Source of the DNA: Azospirillum oleiclasticum
Lineage (GTDB): Bacteria; Pseudomonadota; Alphaproteobacteria; Azospirillales; Azospirillaceae
DNA length: 64,000 bases
Assembly (NCBI RefSeq): GCF_013423485.1
Contig: NZ_JABFFR010000003.1
Location: forward strand, 248,001-312,000
Direction of reading: 5' to 3'
Shown here: piece by piece, positions 34,081 through 43,453 of the stretch
Layout: every line of letters begins with the position of its first letter
Position numbering within the stretch: the stretch's first letter is position 1
The notes under the pieces: model-generated
Seen by the model: only the letters and a program-made list of their open reading frames with translations
Databases searched by the model: none
What the model was told of the DNA's origin: nothing
Made by a program: the position numbers and the translations under genes

Positions 34081-34617
34081 ATGCTCATGCCACGCCAGCC
34101 GGTTCCCGCCCTGAGCGTCAAGACGCTCACGAACGGCCGCTTCGATCTCTCCGCCGAGCAGCCGGAACGGTTTGCGTTGGTGGCCTTCTACCGCGGGCTT
34201 CACTGCCCGATCTGCGCGCTCCATCTTGGAGAGTTGGAACGGCTCGTCGGCGAGTTCGCCGCCCGCGGCGTGACCACGATCGCCGTCAGCTCCGACGACC
34301 GGGACCGTACCGCGGCGATGGCGGAGAAGATCACGGCGACGTCGCTGCGGTTCGGTTACGGACTGCCGCTTCCGGTCGCGCGGCAGTGGGGACTCTATGT
34401 TTCCGCCAGCCGCGGCAAGACCTCGATCGGCATCGAGGAGCCCGCCCTGTTCTCCGAGCCGGGCGTCTTCCTGGTGCGGCCCGACGGCACCCTCTACTAC
34501 GGATCGGTCCAGACCATGCCCTTCGCCCGGCCGCACTTCTCGGAGTTGCTGAAGGCGATCGACTTCGCGATCGCGAACAATTATCCCGCGCGCGGCGAGG
34601 TCGGCGAGTTGGCGTGA
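34081..34617 (+). CDS. Peroxiredoxin-like AhpC/TSA-family protein
   Basis: A 178-residue thioredoxin-fold protein. The redox motif is FYRGLHCPICALHLGELERL, a CPIC two-cysteine site like that of thioredoxin-type 'peroxiredoxin-like' proteins rather than the TxxC of classic peroxiredoxins. VFLVRPDGTLYYGSVQTMPFARP follows, as expected. It probably reduces peroxides or protein disulphides. Start MLMPRQPVPALSVKTL. It is controlled in all likelihood by the divergent AraC-type gene. Confidence 0.85.
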   Translation: MLMPRQPVPALSVKTLTNGRFDLSAEQPERFALVAFYRGLHCPICALHLGELERLVGEFAARGVTTIAVSSDDRDRTAAMAEKITATSLRFGYGLPLPVARQWGLYVSASRGKTSIGIEEPALFSEPGVFLVRPDGTLYYGSVQTMPFARPHFSELLKAIDFAIANNYPARGEVGELA

Positions 34618-34644
34618 GGGCCGGCTGCGTGGTGGAGCGCGCCG

Positions 34645-35109
34645 TCAGCGGGCATCCAGCATCGCGGTGAGCCGCTCCGCCACCGCGCGCGGGCTGACGG
34701 GCTTCGCCAGATAGCCGGTCCTGGCGTTCTCCTGATGGGCGTTGCCGCTTTCGCCCAGCCAGCCGCTGACCACCAGCACCGGCATATCCGGCCATCGCTC
34801 ACGCAGGCGGCTCAGAAGTTCCATGCCGTTCATGCCGGGCATGCGCAGGTCGGTGACCACGGCGGCGGCGGGATCGGTGTCCTGCACCGCCAGGGCATCG
34901 ACCCCGCTGTGGCAGACGGTGACGCGGAATCCCCGCTCCCTCAGCGCATCCTCGAACAGAATCGCGACAAGGAATTCATCATCGACAACCAGGACATGCG
35001 GGACCCCGTCGGGGCCCCCAATCTGCGATACCAAAACGACTCTCCCGTCACTTCGGCCTTTGCCGCGGCGGAGACGGCGTGACAAGAGTTCGTTCACTAG
35101 TCCACCCAC
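34645..35109 (-). CDS. Single-domain response regulator
   Basis: A receiver-only protein of up to 154 residues: HVLVVDDEFLVAILFEDALRERGF, phosphoacceptor Asp in AVVTDLRMPGMNGMELL, LVVSGW and YLAKPVSP. It has no output domain. The start is uncertain: GTG 35109 gives the full frame, but the first ~30 residues are basic and unlike a receiver, and a start inside VVLVSQIGG is possible. It resembles the receiver at 43454-43831. No kinase is next to it; it may serve a hybrid kinase such as the LOV protein, as an inference. Confidence 0.82.
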   Translation of the reverse strand: MGGLVNELLSRRLRRGKGRSDGRVVLVSQIGGPDGVPHVLVVDDEFLVAILFEDALRERGFRVTVCHSGVDALAVQDTDPAAAVVTDLRMPGMNGMELLSRLRERWPDMPVLVVSGWLGESGNAHQENARTGYLAKPVSPRAVAERLTAMLDAR

Positions 35110-35163
35110 GCCGCGCGCGCAACCCGACGCGGCGATGTACGACGAGTGGATTAGCCGAAACGT

Positions 35164-36126
35164 CTATTCCGGGAAGGCCTCGACGCAGGTCTTGACCTGC
35201 TTCTGGAACTCCTGGTCCGTGCGGTAGCGCGCCAGCACGGACTTGTCACGCTGGAGCAGGAACATCACCGTGCCGCGTGTCGGCAGCGCCCGCGGTGCCG
35301 GCTTGTCCAACAGCTCGCCGTTCCAGTCGATGCGGGCGTTGAAGTAGCTGGCACGCGAGTACAGCATGAACAACTTGTTCTCCGGCGCCAATTTCTCCCG
35401 CCTCAACAAAGCATAATAATAGTAATTTTTCCCATGGAAATAATTATTATAGATCGCTTGCAGTGCTCCGAATCGTTCGTCGGGACTGGTTATTTTCTTG
35501 ATCTGCATCTCCATGCGAAAACCGGCGAAAAGATACTCCCTCGCCTCATTCTCGAAGGAGAAGGCGGAGCCTTTGATAAGGGACATCTGCTCCGCGTATT
35601 TCTTGATGATCCGGCTCATCAGCAGTTCGAGGAAACGCCGCTCCGGCCCCAGCGCGTCGGGAAGCTGCGGGATCATGTCCAGCACATGCCGCAAATGATA
35701 GGGGTGGCGCACGATGATCATCGTCACCGCCTGCCCGTTCCGCTTCAGTTTGGCGCGCTGCTCCGCCGACAGCGTCACCGACGGCGAGACCGACGCCAGG
35801 ACCGACGCCACCGTGTCCTGCACCTTCCACCGCATCCGGGTCTGCGCCGATTGGGCGCCGATGTTGAAGCGTGCCAGCCAACGCCGCATGCGGTTGCCGA
35901 ACTTCTCCCGCGGCAACTTGTGGGTCGGCAGGTCGGGAACGACCAGCGCATTGCCCAGCACGTCGGCCGACGGCGGCAGCGGGTTGAAGTTGAAGTACTT
36001 TCCGGTGACCACCCCGCGCGGGCCGTCGTCGCCCGCCCCGCCGGCGCGTGCGCCCGAACCCTGCTGAGCGGAGGACAAGAGAACCATAGGCCGTCGAGCA
36101 ACCCTGTGCCGGCGGTCGGCCGCCAT
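35164..36126 (-). CDS. Hypothetical protein
   Basis: A ~320-residue soluble protein of no family I recognise. ATG 36126 has AGGG seven bases upstream; ATG 36087 and a much longer frame are alternatives. After a variable start it shows KYFNFNPLPPSADVLGNALVVPDLPTHKLPREKF, a helical middle, AVTMIIVRHPYHLRHVLDMIPQLP, and an aromatic stretch near HGKNYYYYALL. Two Lys/Arg-rich segments flank it. The coding segment 35410-35460 is far AT-richer than its surroundings and holds an imperfect palindrome. Divergent from the transglutaminase gene. Confidence 0.65.
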   Translation of the reverse strand: MAADRRHRVARRPMVLLSSAQQGSGARAGGAGDDGPRGVVTGKYFNFNPLPPSADVLGNALVVPDLPTHKLPREKFGNRMRRWLARFNIGAQSAQTRMRWKVQDTVASVLASVSPSVTLSAEQRAKLKRNGQAVTMIIVRHPYHLRHVLDMIPQLPDALGPERRFLELLMSRIIKKYAEQMSLIKGSAFSFENEAREYLFAGFRMEMQIKKITSPDERFGALQAIYNNYFHGKNYYYYALLRREKLAPENKLFMLYSRASYFNARIDWNGELLDKPAPRALPTRGTVMFLLQRDKSVLARYRTDQEFQKQVKTCVEAFPE

Positions 36127-36329
36127 CGTCAGACCCTGCCCGGCACGGCGGAACAGTACCGGACTCCGATGGCCATGGTCCAGCGCGGGACGATGCGGCA
36201 TTGCAACATGCCGGTGACGCCGCCGCCGCGACCGGGGCGTCGCGAGCGGACTGACAGGCGCGATGGACGGTGTTAACGTGCATGTTTGGGGAATGTTGCG
36301 GCGCAACAGGAAGGGATGCGGGTGAGGCG

Positions 36330-39300
36330 ATGGCGATCCATGTGGCGTTGAATCACAAGACCACTTACCACTACGACCGGCTGGTGTCGCTGGGGCCGCA
36401 GATCGTCCGGCTGCGTCCGGCGCCGCACTGCCGCACACCGATCCTGAGCTACTCCCTGAAGGTGACGCCGCGCCAGCACTTCCTCAACTGGCAGCAGGAC
36501 CCGCAGTCGAACTATCAGGCGCGATTCGTTTTTCCGGAGAAGACCAGCGAGTTCACGGTGGAGGTCGACCTCGTCGCCGAGATCGCCTCGATCAACCCCT
36601 TCGACTTCTTTCTGGAGGAGAAGGCGACCAAGGCACCGTTCGAGTACGAGCCCTGGCTGATCCGCGAGCTGCGTCCCTATCTGGAGGTGGAGGAGCCGGG
36701 GCCGCTGCTGCGGGCCTATCTGGAAGGGGTGCCGACCGAGCCGTTGCCGACCATCGACTTTCTGGTCGCTGTCAACCAGCGGCTCCAGCAGGACATCGGC
36801 TATGTGATCCGGCTGGAACCGGGCATCCAGACCTGCGAGGAGACGCTGGCCAACCGCACCGGCTCCTGCCGCGACTCGGCGTGGCTGCTGGTGCAGCTCT
36901 TCCGCCATCGCGGTCTCGCGGCGCGTTTCGTCTCCGGCTATCTGATCCAGCTCACCGCCGACCAGAAGGCGCTGGACGGCCCGTCGGGGCCGGAGGCCGA
37001 CTTCACCGACCTGCACGCCTGGACCGAGGTGTTCCTGCCCGGTGCCGGCTGGGTGGGCCTCGACCCGACCTCCGGCCTGCTGGCCGGCGAGGGGCACATC
37101 CCGCTGGCCTGCACGCCCGACGCCACCTCCGCCGCCCCGATCTCCGGTCTGGTGGACGAGTGCGAGGTGGAGTTCGGGCACGCGATGTCGGTGACCCGCA
37201 TCTACGAGGCGCCGCGCGTCACCAAGCCCTACACCCTCGCGCAATGGTCGTCGATCGAGGCGCTGGGTCATCGGATCGACGAAGATTTGACGGCGGGTGA
37301 TGTCCGTCTGACCATGGGCGGTGAGCCGACCTTCGTGTCCATCGACGACATGGACGGGGCGGAATGGAACACGGCCGCGGTCGGTCCCACCAAGCGGCGC
37401 CTGTCCTCCGACCTGATCCACCGGCTGATGCGACGGTTCGCCCCGGGCGGCCTGCTGCATTACGGCCAGGGCAAATGGTACCCGGGCGAGTCGCTGCCGC
37501 GCTGGGCGATGACCGCCTACTGGCGCAAGGACGGTGAGGCGCTGTGGGCCAACAGCGACCTGCTGGGCCGCGACGACAAGGATTACGGCTTCACCGCGAC
37601 CGACGCCGGCACCTTCCTGGTGTCGCTGGCGACGCGGCTGGGCATCGACGGCTCGCTGGTGCTGGCCGCCTACGAGGACCCCTGGCACTACCTGCGCAAG
37701 GAGGCCGAGCTCCCCATCAACGTCGATCCTTTCGACAGCAAGCTGGAGGACAAGGAGGAGCGCGAGCGTCTGTCGCGCGTCTTCACCCGCGGGCTGAAGA
37801 CCCCGGTCGGCTTCGCCCTGCCGATCAACCGGCAGGTGACGCAGAAGGGTCCGGTGTGGCTGTCCAGCCCGTGGCCGCTGCGCCAGGAGAAGCTGCTGCT
37901 GATCCCCGGCGACAGCCCGGTCGGCTTCCGGCTGCCGCTGGGCTCCCTGCCCTGGACGGCGGCGGCCGACTACCCCTACCAGTGGGAGGTCGATCCGTTC
38001 GAGGAGCGCCAGCCGCTGCCGCCCAACCAAGTGCCGTTGCGCCAGCAGCGCGCCCACGACGGCATCAAGCCGGCCCCGCGGGACATGCTGCACCAGCGCG
38101 CCATGGCCGAGGTGCGGGCCGAGATGCCGGAGCACGGCAAGTCGGCGTGGTGGATCGTGCGCACCGCCCTGACCTGCGAGGCGCGCAACGGCAAGCTCTA
38201 CCTCTTCCTGCCGCCGATGAACACGCTGGAAGACTTCGTGGAGATGATCAGCGCCATCGAGGCGACGGCGGTCGAGCTGGACATGCCCGTGCTGATCGAA
38301 GGCTACAAGCCGCCGAACGACCCGCGCCTCAACCAGCTCGCCGTCACCCCCGACCCCGGCGTGATCGAGGTCAACATCCACCCGGCCAAGAACTGGGACG
38401 AACTGGTCCGCAACACCGAGGATCTGTACGAGGAGGCGCGCCAGTGCCGCCTCGGCACCGAGAAGTTCATGCTGGACGGCCGCCACTGCGGCACCGGCGG
38501 CGGCAACCATGTCGTGCTGGGGGCGGCGACGCCGACCGACAGCCCCTTCCTGCGCCGGCCGGACCTGCTGCGCAGCATGCTCACCTACTGGCAGAACCAC
38601 CCGGCCCTGTCCTACTACTTCGCCGGCATGTTCATCGGCCCGACCAGCCAGGCGCCGCGCGTCGATGAGGCGCGCGACGACGGGCTGTACGAGCTGGAGA
38701 TCGCCTTCGCGAAGCTGGACGAGGCGGCGGCCAACGGCACCGCCTGGCCGTGGCTGGTCGACCGTGTCCTGCGCAACCTGCTGGTCGACATCACCGGCAA
38801 CACCCACCGCGCCGAGTTCTGCATCGACAAGCTCTACTCGCCGGACCAGTCCAGCGGCCGGCTGGGGCTGCTGGAGTTCCGCGCCTTCGAGATGCCGCCG
38901 CACGCGCAGATGAGCCTGACCCAGCAGCTGCTGATGCGGGCGCTGGTCGCACGCTTCTGGAAGGAGCCCTACCGCGGCCGGCTGCAGCGCTGGGGAACGG
39001 AGCTGCACGACCGCTTCATGCTGCCCTACTTCGTCCATCATGACATGATCGACGTGCTCGACGACCTGAGGGCGCACGGCTACCCCTTCGAGGACCAGTG
39101 GTTCGCCCCGCACTACAACTTCCGCTTTCCGGTCTACGGCCATGTCAGCCAGCGCGGCATCACGCTGGAACTGCGCATGGCGCTGGAGCCGTGGAACGTG
39201 CTGGGCGAGGAACCGGGCGGCGGCGGCACCGTGCGCTATGTCGACAGCTCGGTGGAGCGGGTGCAGGTCCGCGTCACCGGCCTGACCGAAGGGCGCTACG

Positions 39301-39668
39301 TCATCACCTGCAAGGGCCGGCGTGTGCCGCTGATCCCCACCGACGTCGAGGGGGAGTTCGTCGGCGGCGTGCGCTACCGCGCCTGGCAGCCGCCCTCCTG
39401 CCTGCATCCGACCATCCCCGTGCACACGCCGCTGGTGTTCGACATCGTCGACACCTGGGCGGGCCGGTCGATCGGCGGCTGCACCTACCACGTCATGCAC
39501 CCCGGCGGGCGCAACTTCGAGACCTTCCCGGTCAACGCCAACGAGGCGGAGGGCCGCCGCCTCGCCCGCTTCTTCCCCTTCGGCCACACCCCCGGCCCGA
39601 TGGACATCCCGGTCGAGGAGCGCAACCCGCAATTCCCGATGACGCTGGATCTGCGGCGCGGGGGTTGA
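36330..39668 (+). CDS. Transglutaminase-like/DUF2126 protein
   Basis: A 1112-residue protein. The N-terminal ~300 residues are a transglutaminase-like domain: beta-sandwich lead (IHVALNHKTTYHYDRLVSLGPQIVRLRPAP), the catalytic Cys region RTGSCRDSAWLLVQLFRHRGLAARFVSGY, the His in FTDLHAWTEVFLPGAGWVGLDPTSG. The large remainder is DUF2126 (LTMGGEPTFVSIDDMDG ... ARQCRLGTEKFMLDGRHCGTGGGNHVVLG ... RPDLLRSMLTYWQNHPALSYYFAGMFIGPTSQAPRVDEARDD). Start MAIHVALNH after GGTGAGG. It heads a cluster with the ATP-grasp/alpha-E protein and a second transglutaminase that comparative work links to peptide synthesis or modification. Confidence 0.92.
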   Translation: MAIHVALNHKTTYHYDRLVSLGPQIVRLRPAPHCRTPILSYSLKVTPRQHFLNWQQDPQSNYQARFVFPEKTSEFTVEVDLVAEIASINPFDFFLEEKATKAPFEYEPWLIRELRPYLEVEEPGPLLRAYLEGVPTEPLPTIDFLVAVNQRLQQDIGYVIRLEPGIQTCEETLANRTGSCRDSAWLLVQLFRHRGLAARFVSGYLIQLTADQKALDGPSGPEADFTDLHAWTEVFLPGAGWVGLDPTSGLLAGEGHIPLACTPDATSAAPISGLVDECEVEFGHAMSVTRIYEAPRVTKPYTLAQWSSIEALGHRIDEDLTAGDVRLTMGGEPTFVSIDDMDGAEWNTAAVGPTKRRLSSDLIHRLMRRFAPGGLLHYGQGKWYPGESLPRWAMTAYWRKDGEALWANSDLLGRDDKDYGFTATDAGTFLVSLATRLGIDGSLVLAAYEDPWHYLRKEAELPINVDPFDSKLEDKEERERLSRVFTRGLKTPVGFALPINRQVTQKGPVWLSSPWPLRQEKLLLIPGDSPVGFRLPLGSLPWTAAADYPYQWEVDPFEERQPLPPNQVPLRQQRAHDGIKPAPRDMLHQRAMAEVRAEMPEHGKSAWWIVRTALTCEARNGKLYLFLPPMNTLEDFVEMISAIEATAVELDMPVLIEGYKPPNDPRLNQLAVTPDPGVIEVNIHPAKNWDELVRNTEDLYEEARQCRLGTEKFMLDGRHCGTGGGNHVVLGAATPTDSPFLRRPDLLRSMLTYWQNHPALSYYFAGMFIGPTSQAPRVDEARDDGLYELEIAFAKLDEAAANGTAWPWLVDRVLRNLLVDITGNTHRAEFCIDKLYSPDQSSGRLGLLEFRAFEMPPHAQMSLTQQLLMRALVARFWKEPYRGRLQRWGTELHDRFMLPYFVHHDMIDVLDDLRAHGYPFEDQWFAPHYNFRFPVYGHVSQRGITLELRMALEPWNVLGEEPGGGGTVRYVDSSVERVQVRVTGLTEGRYVITCKGRRVPLIPTDVEGEFVGGVRYRAWQPPSCLHPTIPVHTPLVFDIVDTWAGRSIGGCTYHVMHPGGRNFETFPVNANEAEGRRLARFFPFGHTPGPMDIPVEERNPQFPMTLDLRRGG

Positions 39669-39678
39669 GGATTGTTCT

Positions 39679-39707
39679 CCCTCCCCCGCTGGCCCAGCGG
39701 GGGAGGG
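39679..39707. repeat. REP-like inverted repeat, copy 1
   Basis: CCCTCCCCCGCT and AGCGGGGGAGGG form a perfect 12-bp stem with loop GGCCC, followed by TCGGGGTGG. A closely similar element lies at 57317-57346, so this is a dispersed family. Here it follows the DUF2126 gene and may end or protect its mRNA. Confidence 0.7.
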
Positions 39708-39797
39708 TCGGGGTGGTGGCGGAGTGAGGATCGGCTCGTGGCCGATGGTCGCACCCGCGGAACAGGATCATCCACGGGCGGTGTTGCATCGTTACAA

Positions 39798-39828
39798 GGT
39801 ATGGGATCGGAACGACATATCCCATACC
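39798..39828. promoter_or_regulatory. Long dyad upstream of the ATP-grasp gene
   Basis: GGTATGGGAT and ATCCCATACC are a perfect 10-bp inverted repeat around an 11-base spacer, 117 bp before the gene start. The size fits an operator for a dimeric repressor or a hairpin; AT-balanced arms in a GC-rich genome favour an operator. Confidence 0.45.
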
Positions 39829-39944
39829 GAAGGCGCAATCGGCCTGTTGCTATAACCTTGCATACAGGCTGGTGGCCGTTCACACTCGTGGCTCACCGCA
39901 CCCGGTGGGTGCCGATGCAACGCCTTTGCCACTGATATCAGGAC

Positions 39945-42521
39945 GTGTCCAGCCTCGACACCCCAACACCGGATCACGCGGACGCCTCGTCCAAGCTGAT
40001 TCAGGGTTCGCTGTTCGGCGAAGCCGACGCGATCGGTTACGGGCTGGGCCCCATCTATGATGAGATGGTGACCGGTCAGGGCCGGTTGCGGCCGCATTGG
40101 CAGACCTTCATGGGCACGCTGGGTCCGCTCGACCCGGAGATCATGGCCGAACGGTGGGAGGAGGCGCGCCGCCTGCTCCACCAGAACGGCGTCACCTACA
40201 ACATCTACGGCGACCCGCAGGGGATGGAGCGGCCCTGGCCGCTCGACATGATCCCGCTGCTGATCCCGTCGCACGAATGGCGCGCCATCGAATCAGGGCT
40301 GGTGCAGCGCGCGATGCTGCTCAACGCGGTGCTCGCCGACCTCTACGGACCGCAGACCCTGATCCGCGACGGCCGGCTGCCGCCCGCGGTGATCTGCGCC
40401 GACCCCGGCTTCCGCCGGGAGGTGCACGGGGTTCGTGTGCCCGGCGACATGTTCCTGCATTTCTACGCGGTTGATCTGGCCCGTGCGCCCGACGGGCGCT
40501 GGTGGGTGCTGTCCGACCGCACGCAGGCACCGAGCGGCAGCGGCTACGCGCTGGAAAACCGCGCGGTGATGGCGAAGGTGCTGCCGGACAGCTTCCGCCA
40601 TTGCCACGTCGAGCGGCTCGCCCCCTTCTTCAACGCCTTCAAGGACACGCTGCGGGCGCTGGCCCCGCGCCGCGAGAACCCGCGCATCGTCCTGCTGACG
40701 CCCGGCCCCTACAACGAGACGTATTTCGAGCACGTCTACCTCGCGCGTCATCTCGGCATCACGCTGGTGGAGGGGGCCGATCTCACCGTGCGCGACCGGC
40801 AGGTCTTCCTGAAGACCCTGTCGGGGCTGGAGCCGGTGGACGTCATCCTGCGCCGGGTCGACGACGATTTCTGCGACCCGCTGCAACTGCGCGCCGAAAG
40901 CACGCTGGGCGTGCCGGGGCTGGTGCAGGCGGTGCGGGCGGGCACGGTGGTGGTGGCCAACGCCCTCGGCAGCGGGCTGATGGAGTCGATGTCCTTCAAG
41001 TCCTTCCTGCCCACCCTCTGCCGCCACCTGCTGGGGGAGGAATTGCGGCTGCCCTGCGTGGCGAGCTGGTGGTGCGGGGCTGATTCGGAGCGGAGCTATG
41101 TGCTCGACCATCTGGACGGGCTGGTGATCAAGCCGGCCTTCCCGTCCCGCTCCTTCGAGCCGATCTTCGGCGCCGATCTCTCCACCGCGGAGCGCCGCGA
41201 ACTGGTCGAGAAGATCCGCCGCCGGCCGTGGGACCGGGTGGGGCAGGAGCGGCTGTCGCTGTCCACCGCGCCGGTCTGGCAGGGCGGGCGGCTGCAGCCG
41301 CGGCCGCTGGTGCTGCGCGTCTTCCTCTGCGCCACCGCCGACGGGCGCTACGCGGTGATGCCGGGCGGTCTGACCCGGGTGTCGACCGAGCCGGGCAAGC
41401 TCGTCGTCTCCATGCAGCGGGGCGGCGGCAGCAAGGACACCTGGGTGCTTGCCGCCCGCCGCATCGAGAGCAGCACGCCCGCCGTGCGCACGACCAGCTT
41501 CGGAGAGCTGCGGGCGGCGGAGTTCCGCTCCGCCGCCACCGACCTGCCGAGCCGTGTCGCCGACGGGCTGTTCTGGCTCGGCCGCTACGCCGAGCGGTCG
41601 GAAGGGGCGGTGCGGCTGCTGCGCGGCGCCTACACACGTCTGACCGACGGCAACATGCCCGGTGCCAGCGACGAACTGCGCCCGCTGCTGCGGCTGATGG
41701 CGTGGATCGGCATGATCCCGTGGGACCTTGCCAAGATGGGTGGAATCGGGTCCGGCCGCGCGTTGCGCACGGCGCTCCAGACCTCCGTCTTCGACGCCGA
41801 GCACCCGAACAGCCTGCGCTCCAACGTCATCCGGCTGCACCGCACCGCCTACTCCGTGCGCGACCGGCTGTCGCTCGACCTCTGGCGCGTCATCTCCTCG
41901 GTGGAGCGGCAGAGCGTGCAGCCGCGCGGCCGGGTGGACGCGGCCAGCATGCTGCTGCGGCTGGATGACGTGATGACCAGCCTCGCCGCCATGGCCGGGC
42001 TGGAGCAGGAAAGCATGACGCGCAGCCATGGCTGGCGCTTCCTCGACTTCGGCCGCCGCGCGGAGCGCGCCATCCACATCGTCTCCGTGATGCGCGGCGT
42101 GCGCATCGCCGAGACCGAGCGGATGGCGGAGATCGAACAGACCGCGGCGCTGGAGGTGCTGCTGGAGCTGGGCGAAAGCTTCATGACCTACCGGGAGCGT
42201 CATCTGGCGGCGCTGCAGCTCGCCCCGGTGCTGGAGCTGCTGCTGGTGGACGACAGCAACCCGCGGGCACTTGCCTTCCAACTCCAGGCGATGGAGCGCC
42301 ACCTGCGCGCCCTGCCCCGCTCCGCCAGCCCCGGCCACGACGACCCGACCGATGCGGCGTTGCGCATCATCCACGCCGCGATGTCGTCGCTGCGGGTGGA
42401 GACGGTGGGCCACGCCGCCACCCTCGCCACGGTGATCGACCAGCTCGCGTCGTCGCTGCCGGAGGTGTCGAACCTGTTGGCCCACGCCTATTTCAGCCAT
42501 GCCTTCGCCCGACCGGCGTGA
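39945..42521 (+). CDS. Circularly permuted ATP-grasp fused to alpha-E domain
   Basis: An 858-residue fusion. The first ~480 residues are a circularly permuted ATP-grasp ligase (DUF404/DUF407): PDGRWWVLSDRTQAPSGSGYALENR, RIVLLTPGPYNETYFEHVYLARHLGITLVEG, DVILRRVDDDFCDPLQLR, VANALGSGLMESMSFKSFLP and VIKPAF. From ~520 on is an alpha-E (DUF403) domain: LPSRVADGLFWLGRYAERSEGAVRLLRG ... GWRFLDFGRRAERAIHI. GTG start, AGGA two bases before. These two are often separate neighbours; here they are one chain. The family is thought to form peptide-like amide bonds. Confidence 0.92.
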   Translation: MSSLDTPTPDHADASSKLIQGSLFGEADAIGYGLGPIYDEMVTGQGRLRPHWQTFMGTLGPLDPEIMAERWEEARRLLHQNGVTYNIYGDPQGMERPWPLDMIPLLIPSHEWRAIESGLVQRAMLLNAVLADLYGPQTLIRDGRLPPAVICADPGFRREVHGVRVPGDMFLHFYAVDLARAPDGRWWVLSDRTQAPSGSGYALENRAVMAKVLPDSFRHCHVERLAPFFNAFKDTLRALAPRRENPRIVLLTPGPYNETYFEHVYLARHLGITLVEGADLTVRDRQVFLKTLSGLEPVDVILRRVDDDFCDPLQLRAESTLGVPGLVQAVRAGTVVVANALGSGLMESMSFKSFLPTLCRHLLGEELRLPCVASWWCGADSERSYVLDHLDGLVIKPAFPSRSFEPIFGADLSTAERRELVEKIRRRPWDRVGQERLSLSTAPVWQGGRLQPRPLVLRVFLCATADGRYAVMPGGLTRVSTEPGKLVVSMQRGGGSKDTWVLAARRIESSTPAVRTTSFGELRAAEFRSAATDLPSRVADGLFWLGRYAERSEGAVRLLRGAYTRLTDGNMPGASDELRPLLRLMAWIGMIPWDLAKMGGIGSGRALRTALQTSVFDAEHPNSLRSNVIRLHRTAYSVRDRLSLDLWRVISSVERQSVQPRGRVDAASMLLRLDDVMTSLAAMAGLEQESMTRSHGWRFLDFGRRAERAIHIVSVMRGVRIAETERMAEIEQTAALEVLLELGESFMTYRERHLAALQLAPVLELLLVDDSNPRALAFQLQAMERHLRALPRSASPGHDDPTDAALRIIHAAMSSLRVETVGHAATLATVIDQLASSLPEVSNLLAHAYFSHAFARPA

Positions 42522-42549
42522 CGAGGCGGCCCTTCCGGCCGGAGTCCCC

Positions 42550-43437
42550 ATGCGCTACCGCTGCCGCCACACGACCCGTTACGACTATGGCGAGGACGTC
42601 CCCGCCTCCCACCACATCGTGCATCTGACGGCGCGGGAGCACCCGCTCCAGCGCTGCCGCCGCAACCTGTTGACCGTCGAGCCCGGTGGCAATGTGGTGC
42701 GGGCCGACCAGCTCGACTATTTCGGCAACCCCATCACCTATCTGGCCGTGCAGGAGCCGCACCGCCATCTCGTCATCACCACCGAGAGCGAGATGGAGGT
42801 GTTCCCGTCACCGCCCATCGACGCCGAGTCCACCCCGGCGTGGGAGCGGCTGCGCGATGTTGTGCGCACCGGCATGCCGGTGCCGAACGACGGCGGCGAG
42901 ATCCTGCAATACGCCTTCGACAGTACGCTGGTGCCGACCGGTCCGGAGCTGGCCGCCTACGCCGCCCCGTCCTTCACGCCGGAATTGCCGGTGGCGCTGG
43001 GCGCCATCGACCTCATGCGGCGGATCCACCGGGACTTCACCTTCGACCCGCACGCCACCACGGTGGCGACCCCGTTGCGCCAGGTGCTGGCGAACCGCCG
43101 CGGCGTCTGCCAGGACTTCGCCCACGTGATCGTGGGTGCCCTGCGTTCCCTCGGGCTGCCGGCGCGCTACGTCTCCGGCTACCTGCGCACGCTGCCGCCG
43201 CCGGGACGGCCCCGGCTGATCGGTGCGGACATGAGCCACGCCTGGGGCTCGGTCTGGTGCGGCAGCGACCAGTGGCTCGACCTCTGTCCGACCAACGGCC
43301 GCGTGACCGACGAGGACTTCATCACCGTGGCCTGGGGCCGCGACTACGACGACGTCAGCCCGGTCCGCGGCGTCATCCACGGCGGCGCCGGCCATGGCCT
43401 GTCGGTGGAGGTCGATGTGGAGCCTCTGGACGACTGA
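42550..43437 (+). CDS. Transglutaminase-like cysteine protease family protein
   Basis: A 295-residue protein. The start MRYRCRHTTRYDYGEDV follows GGAG; ATG 42499 would overlap the ATP-grasp gene and has no site. An N-terminal beta-sandwich (SHHIVHLTAREHPLQRC) is followed by the transglutaminase core: NRRGVCQDFAHVIVGALRSLGLPARYVSGYL (catalytic Cys), then DMSHAWGSVWCGSDQWLDLCPTNG (His, Asp). Third gene of the peptide-metabolism cluster; its partner at 36330 has the same core. It may cleave or release the peptide product made by the ATP-grasp. Confidence 0.9.
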   Translation: MRYRCRHTTRYDYGEDVPASHHIVHLTAREHPLQRCRRNLLTVEPGGNVVRADQLDYFGNPITYLAVQEPHRHLVITTESEMEVFPSPPIDAESTPAWERLRDVVRTGMPVPNDGGEILQYAFDSTLVPTGPELAAYAAPSFTPELPVALGAIDLMRRIHRDFTFDPHATTVATPLRQVLANRRGVCQDFAHVIVGALRSLGLPARYVSGYLRTLPPPGRPRLIGADMSHAWGSVWCGSDQWLDLCPTNGRVTDEDFITVAWGRDYDDVSPVRGVIHGGAGHGLSVEVDVEPLDD

Positions 43438-43453
43438 ACGCACGGGAGACGTG

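Noticed and set aside
36273..39632. Long antisense frame over the DUF2126 gene
   Set aside because: Mirror frame of a high-GC coding region with no recognisable motif or ribosome site.
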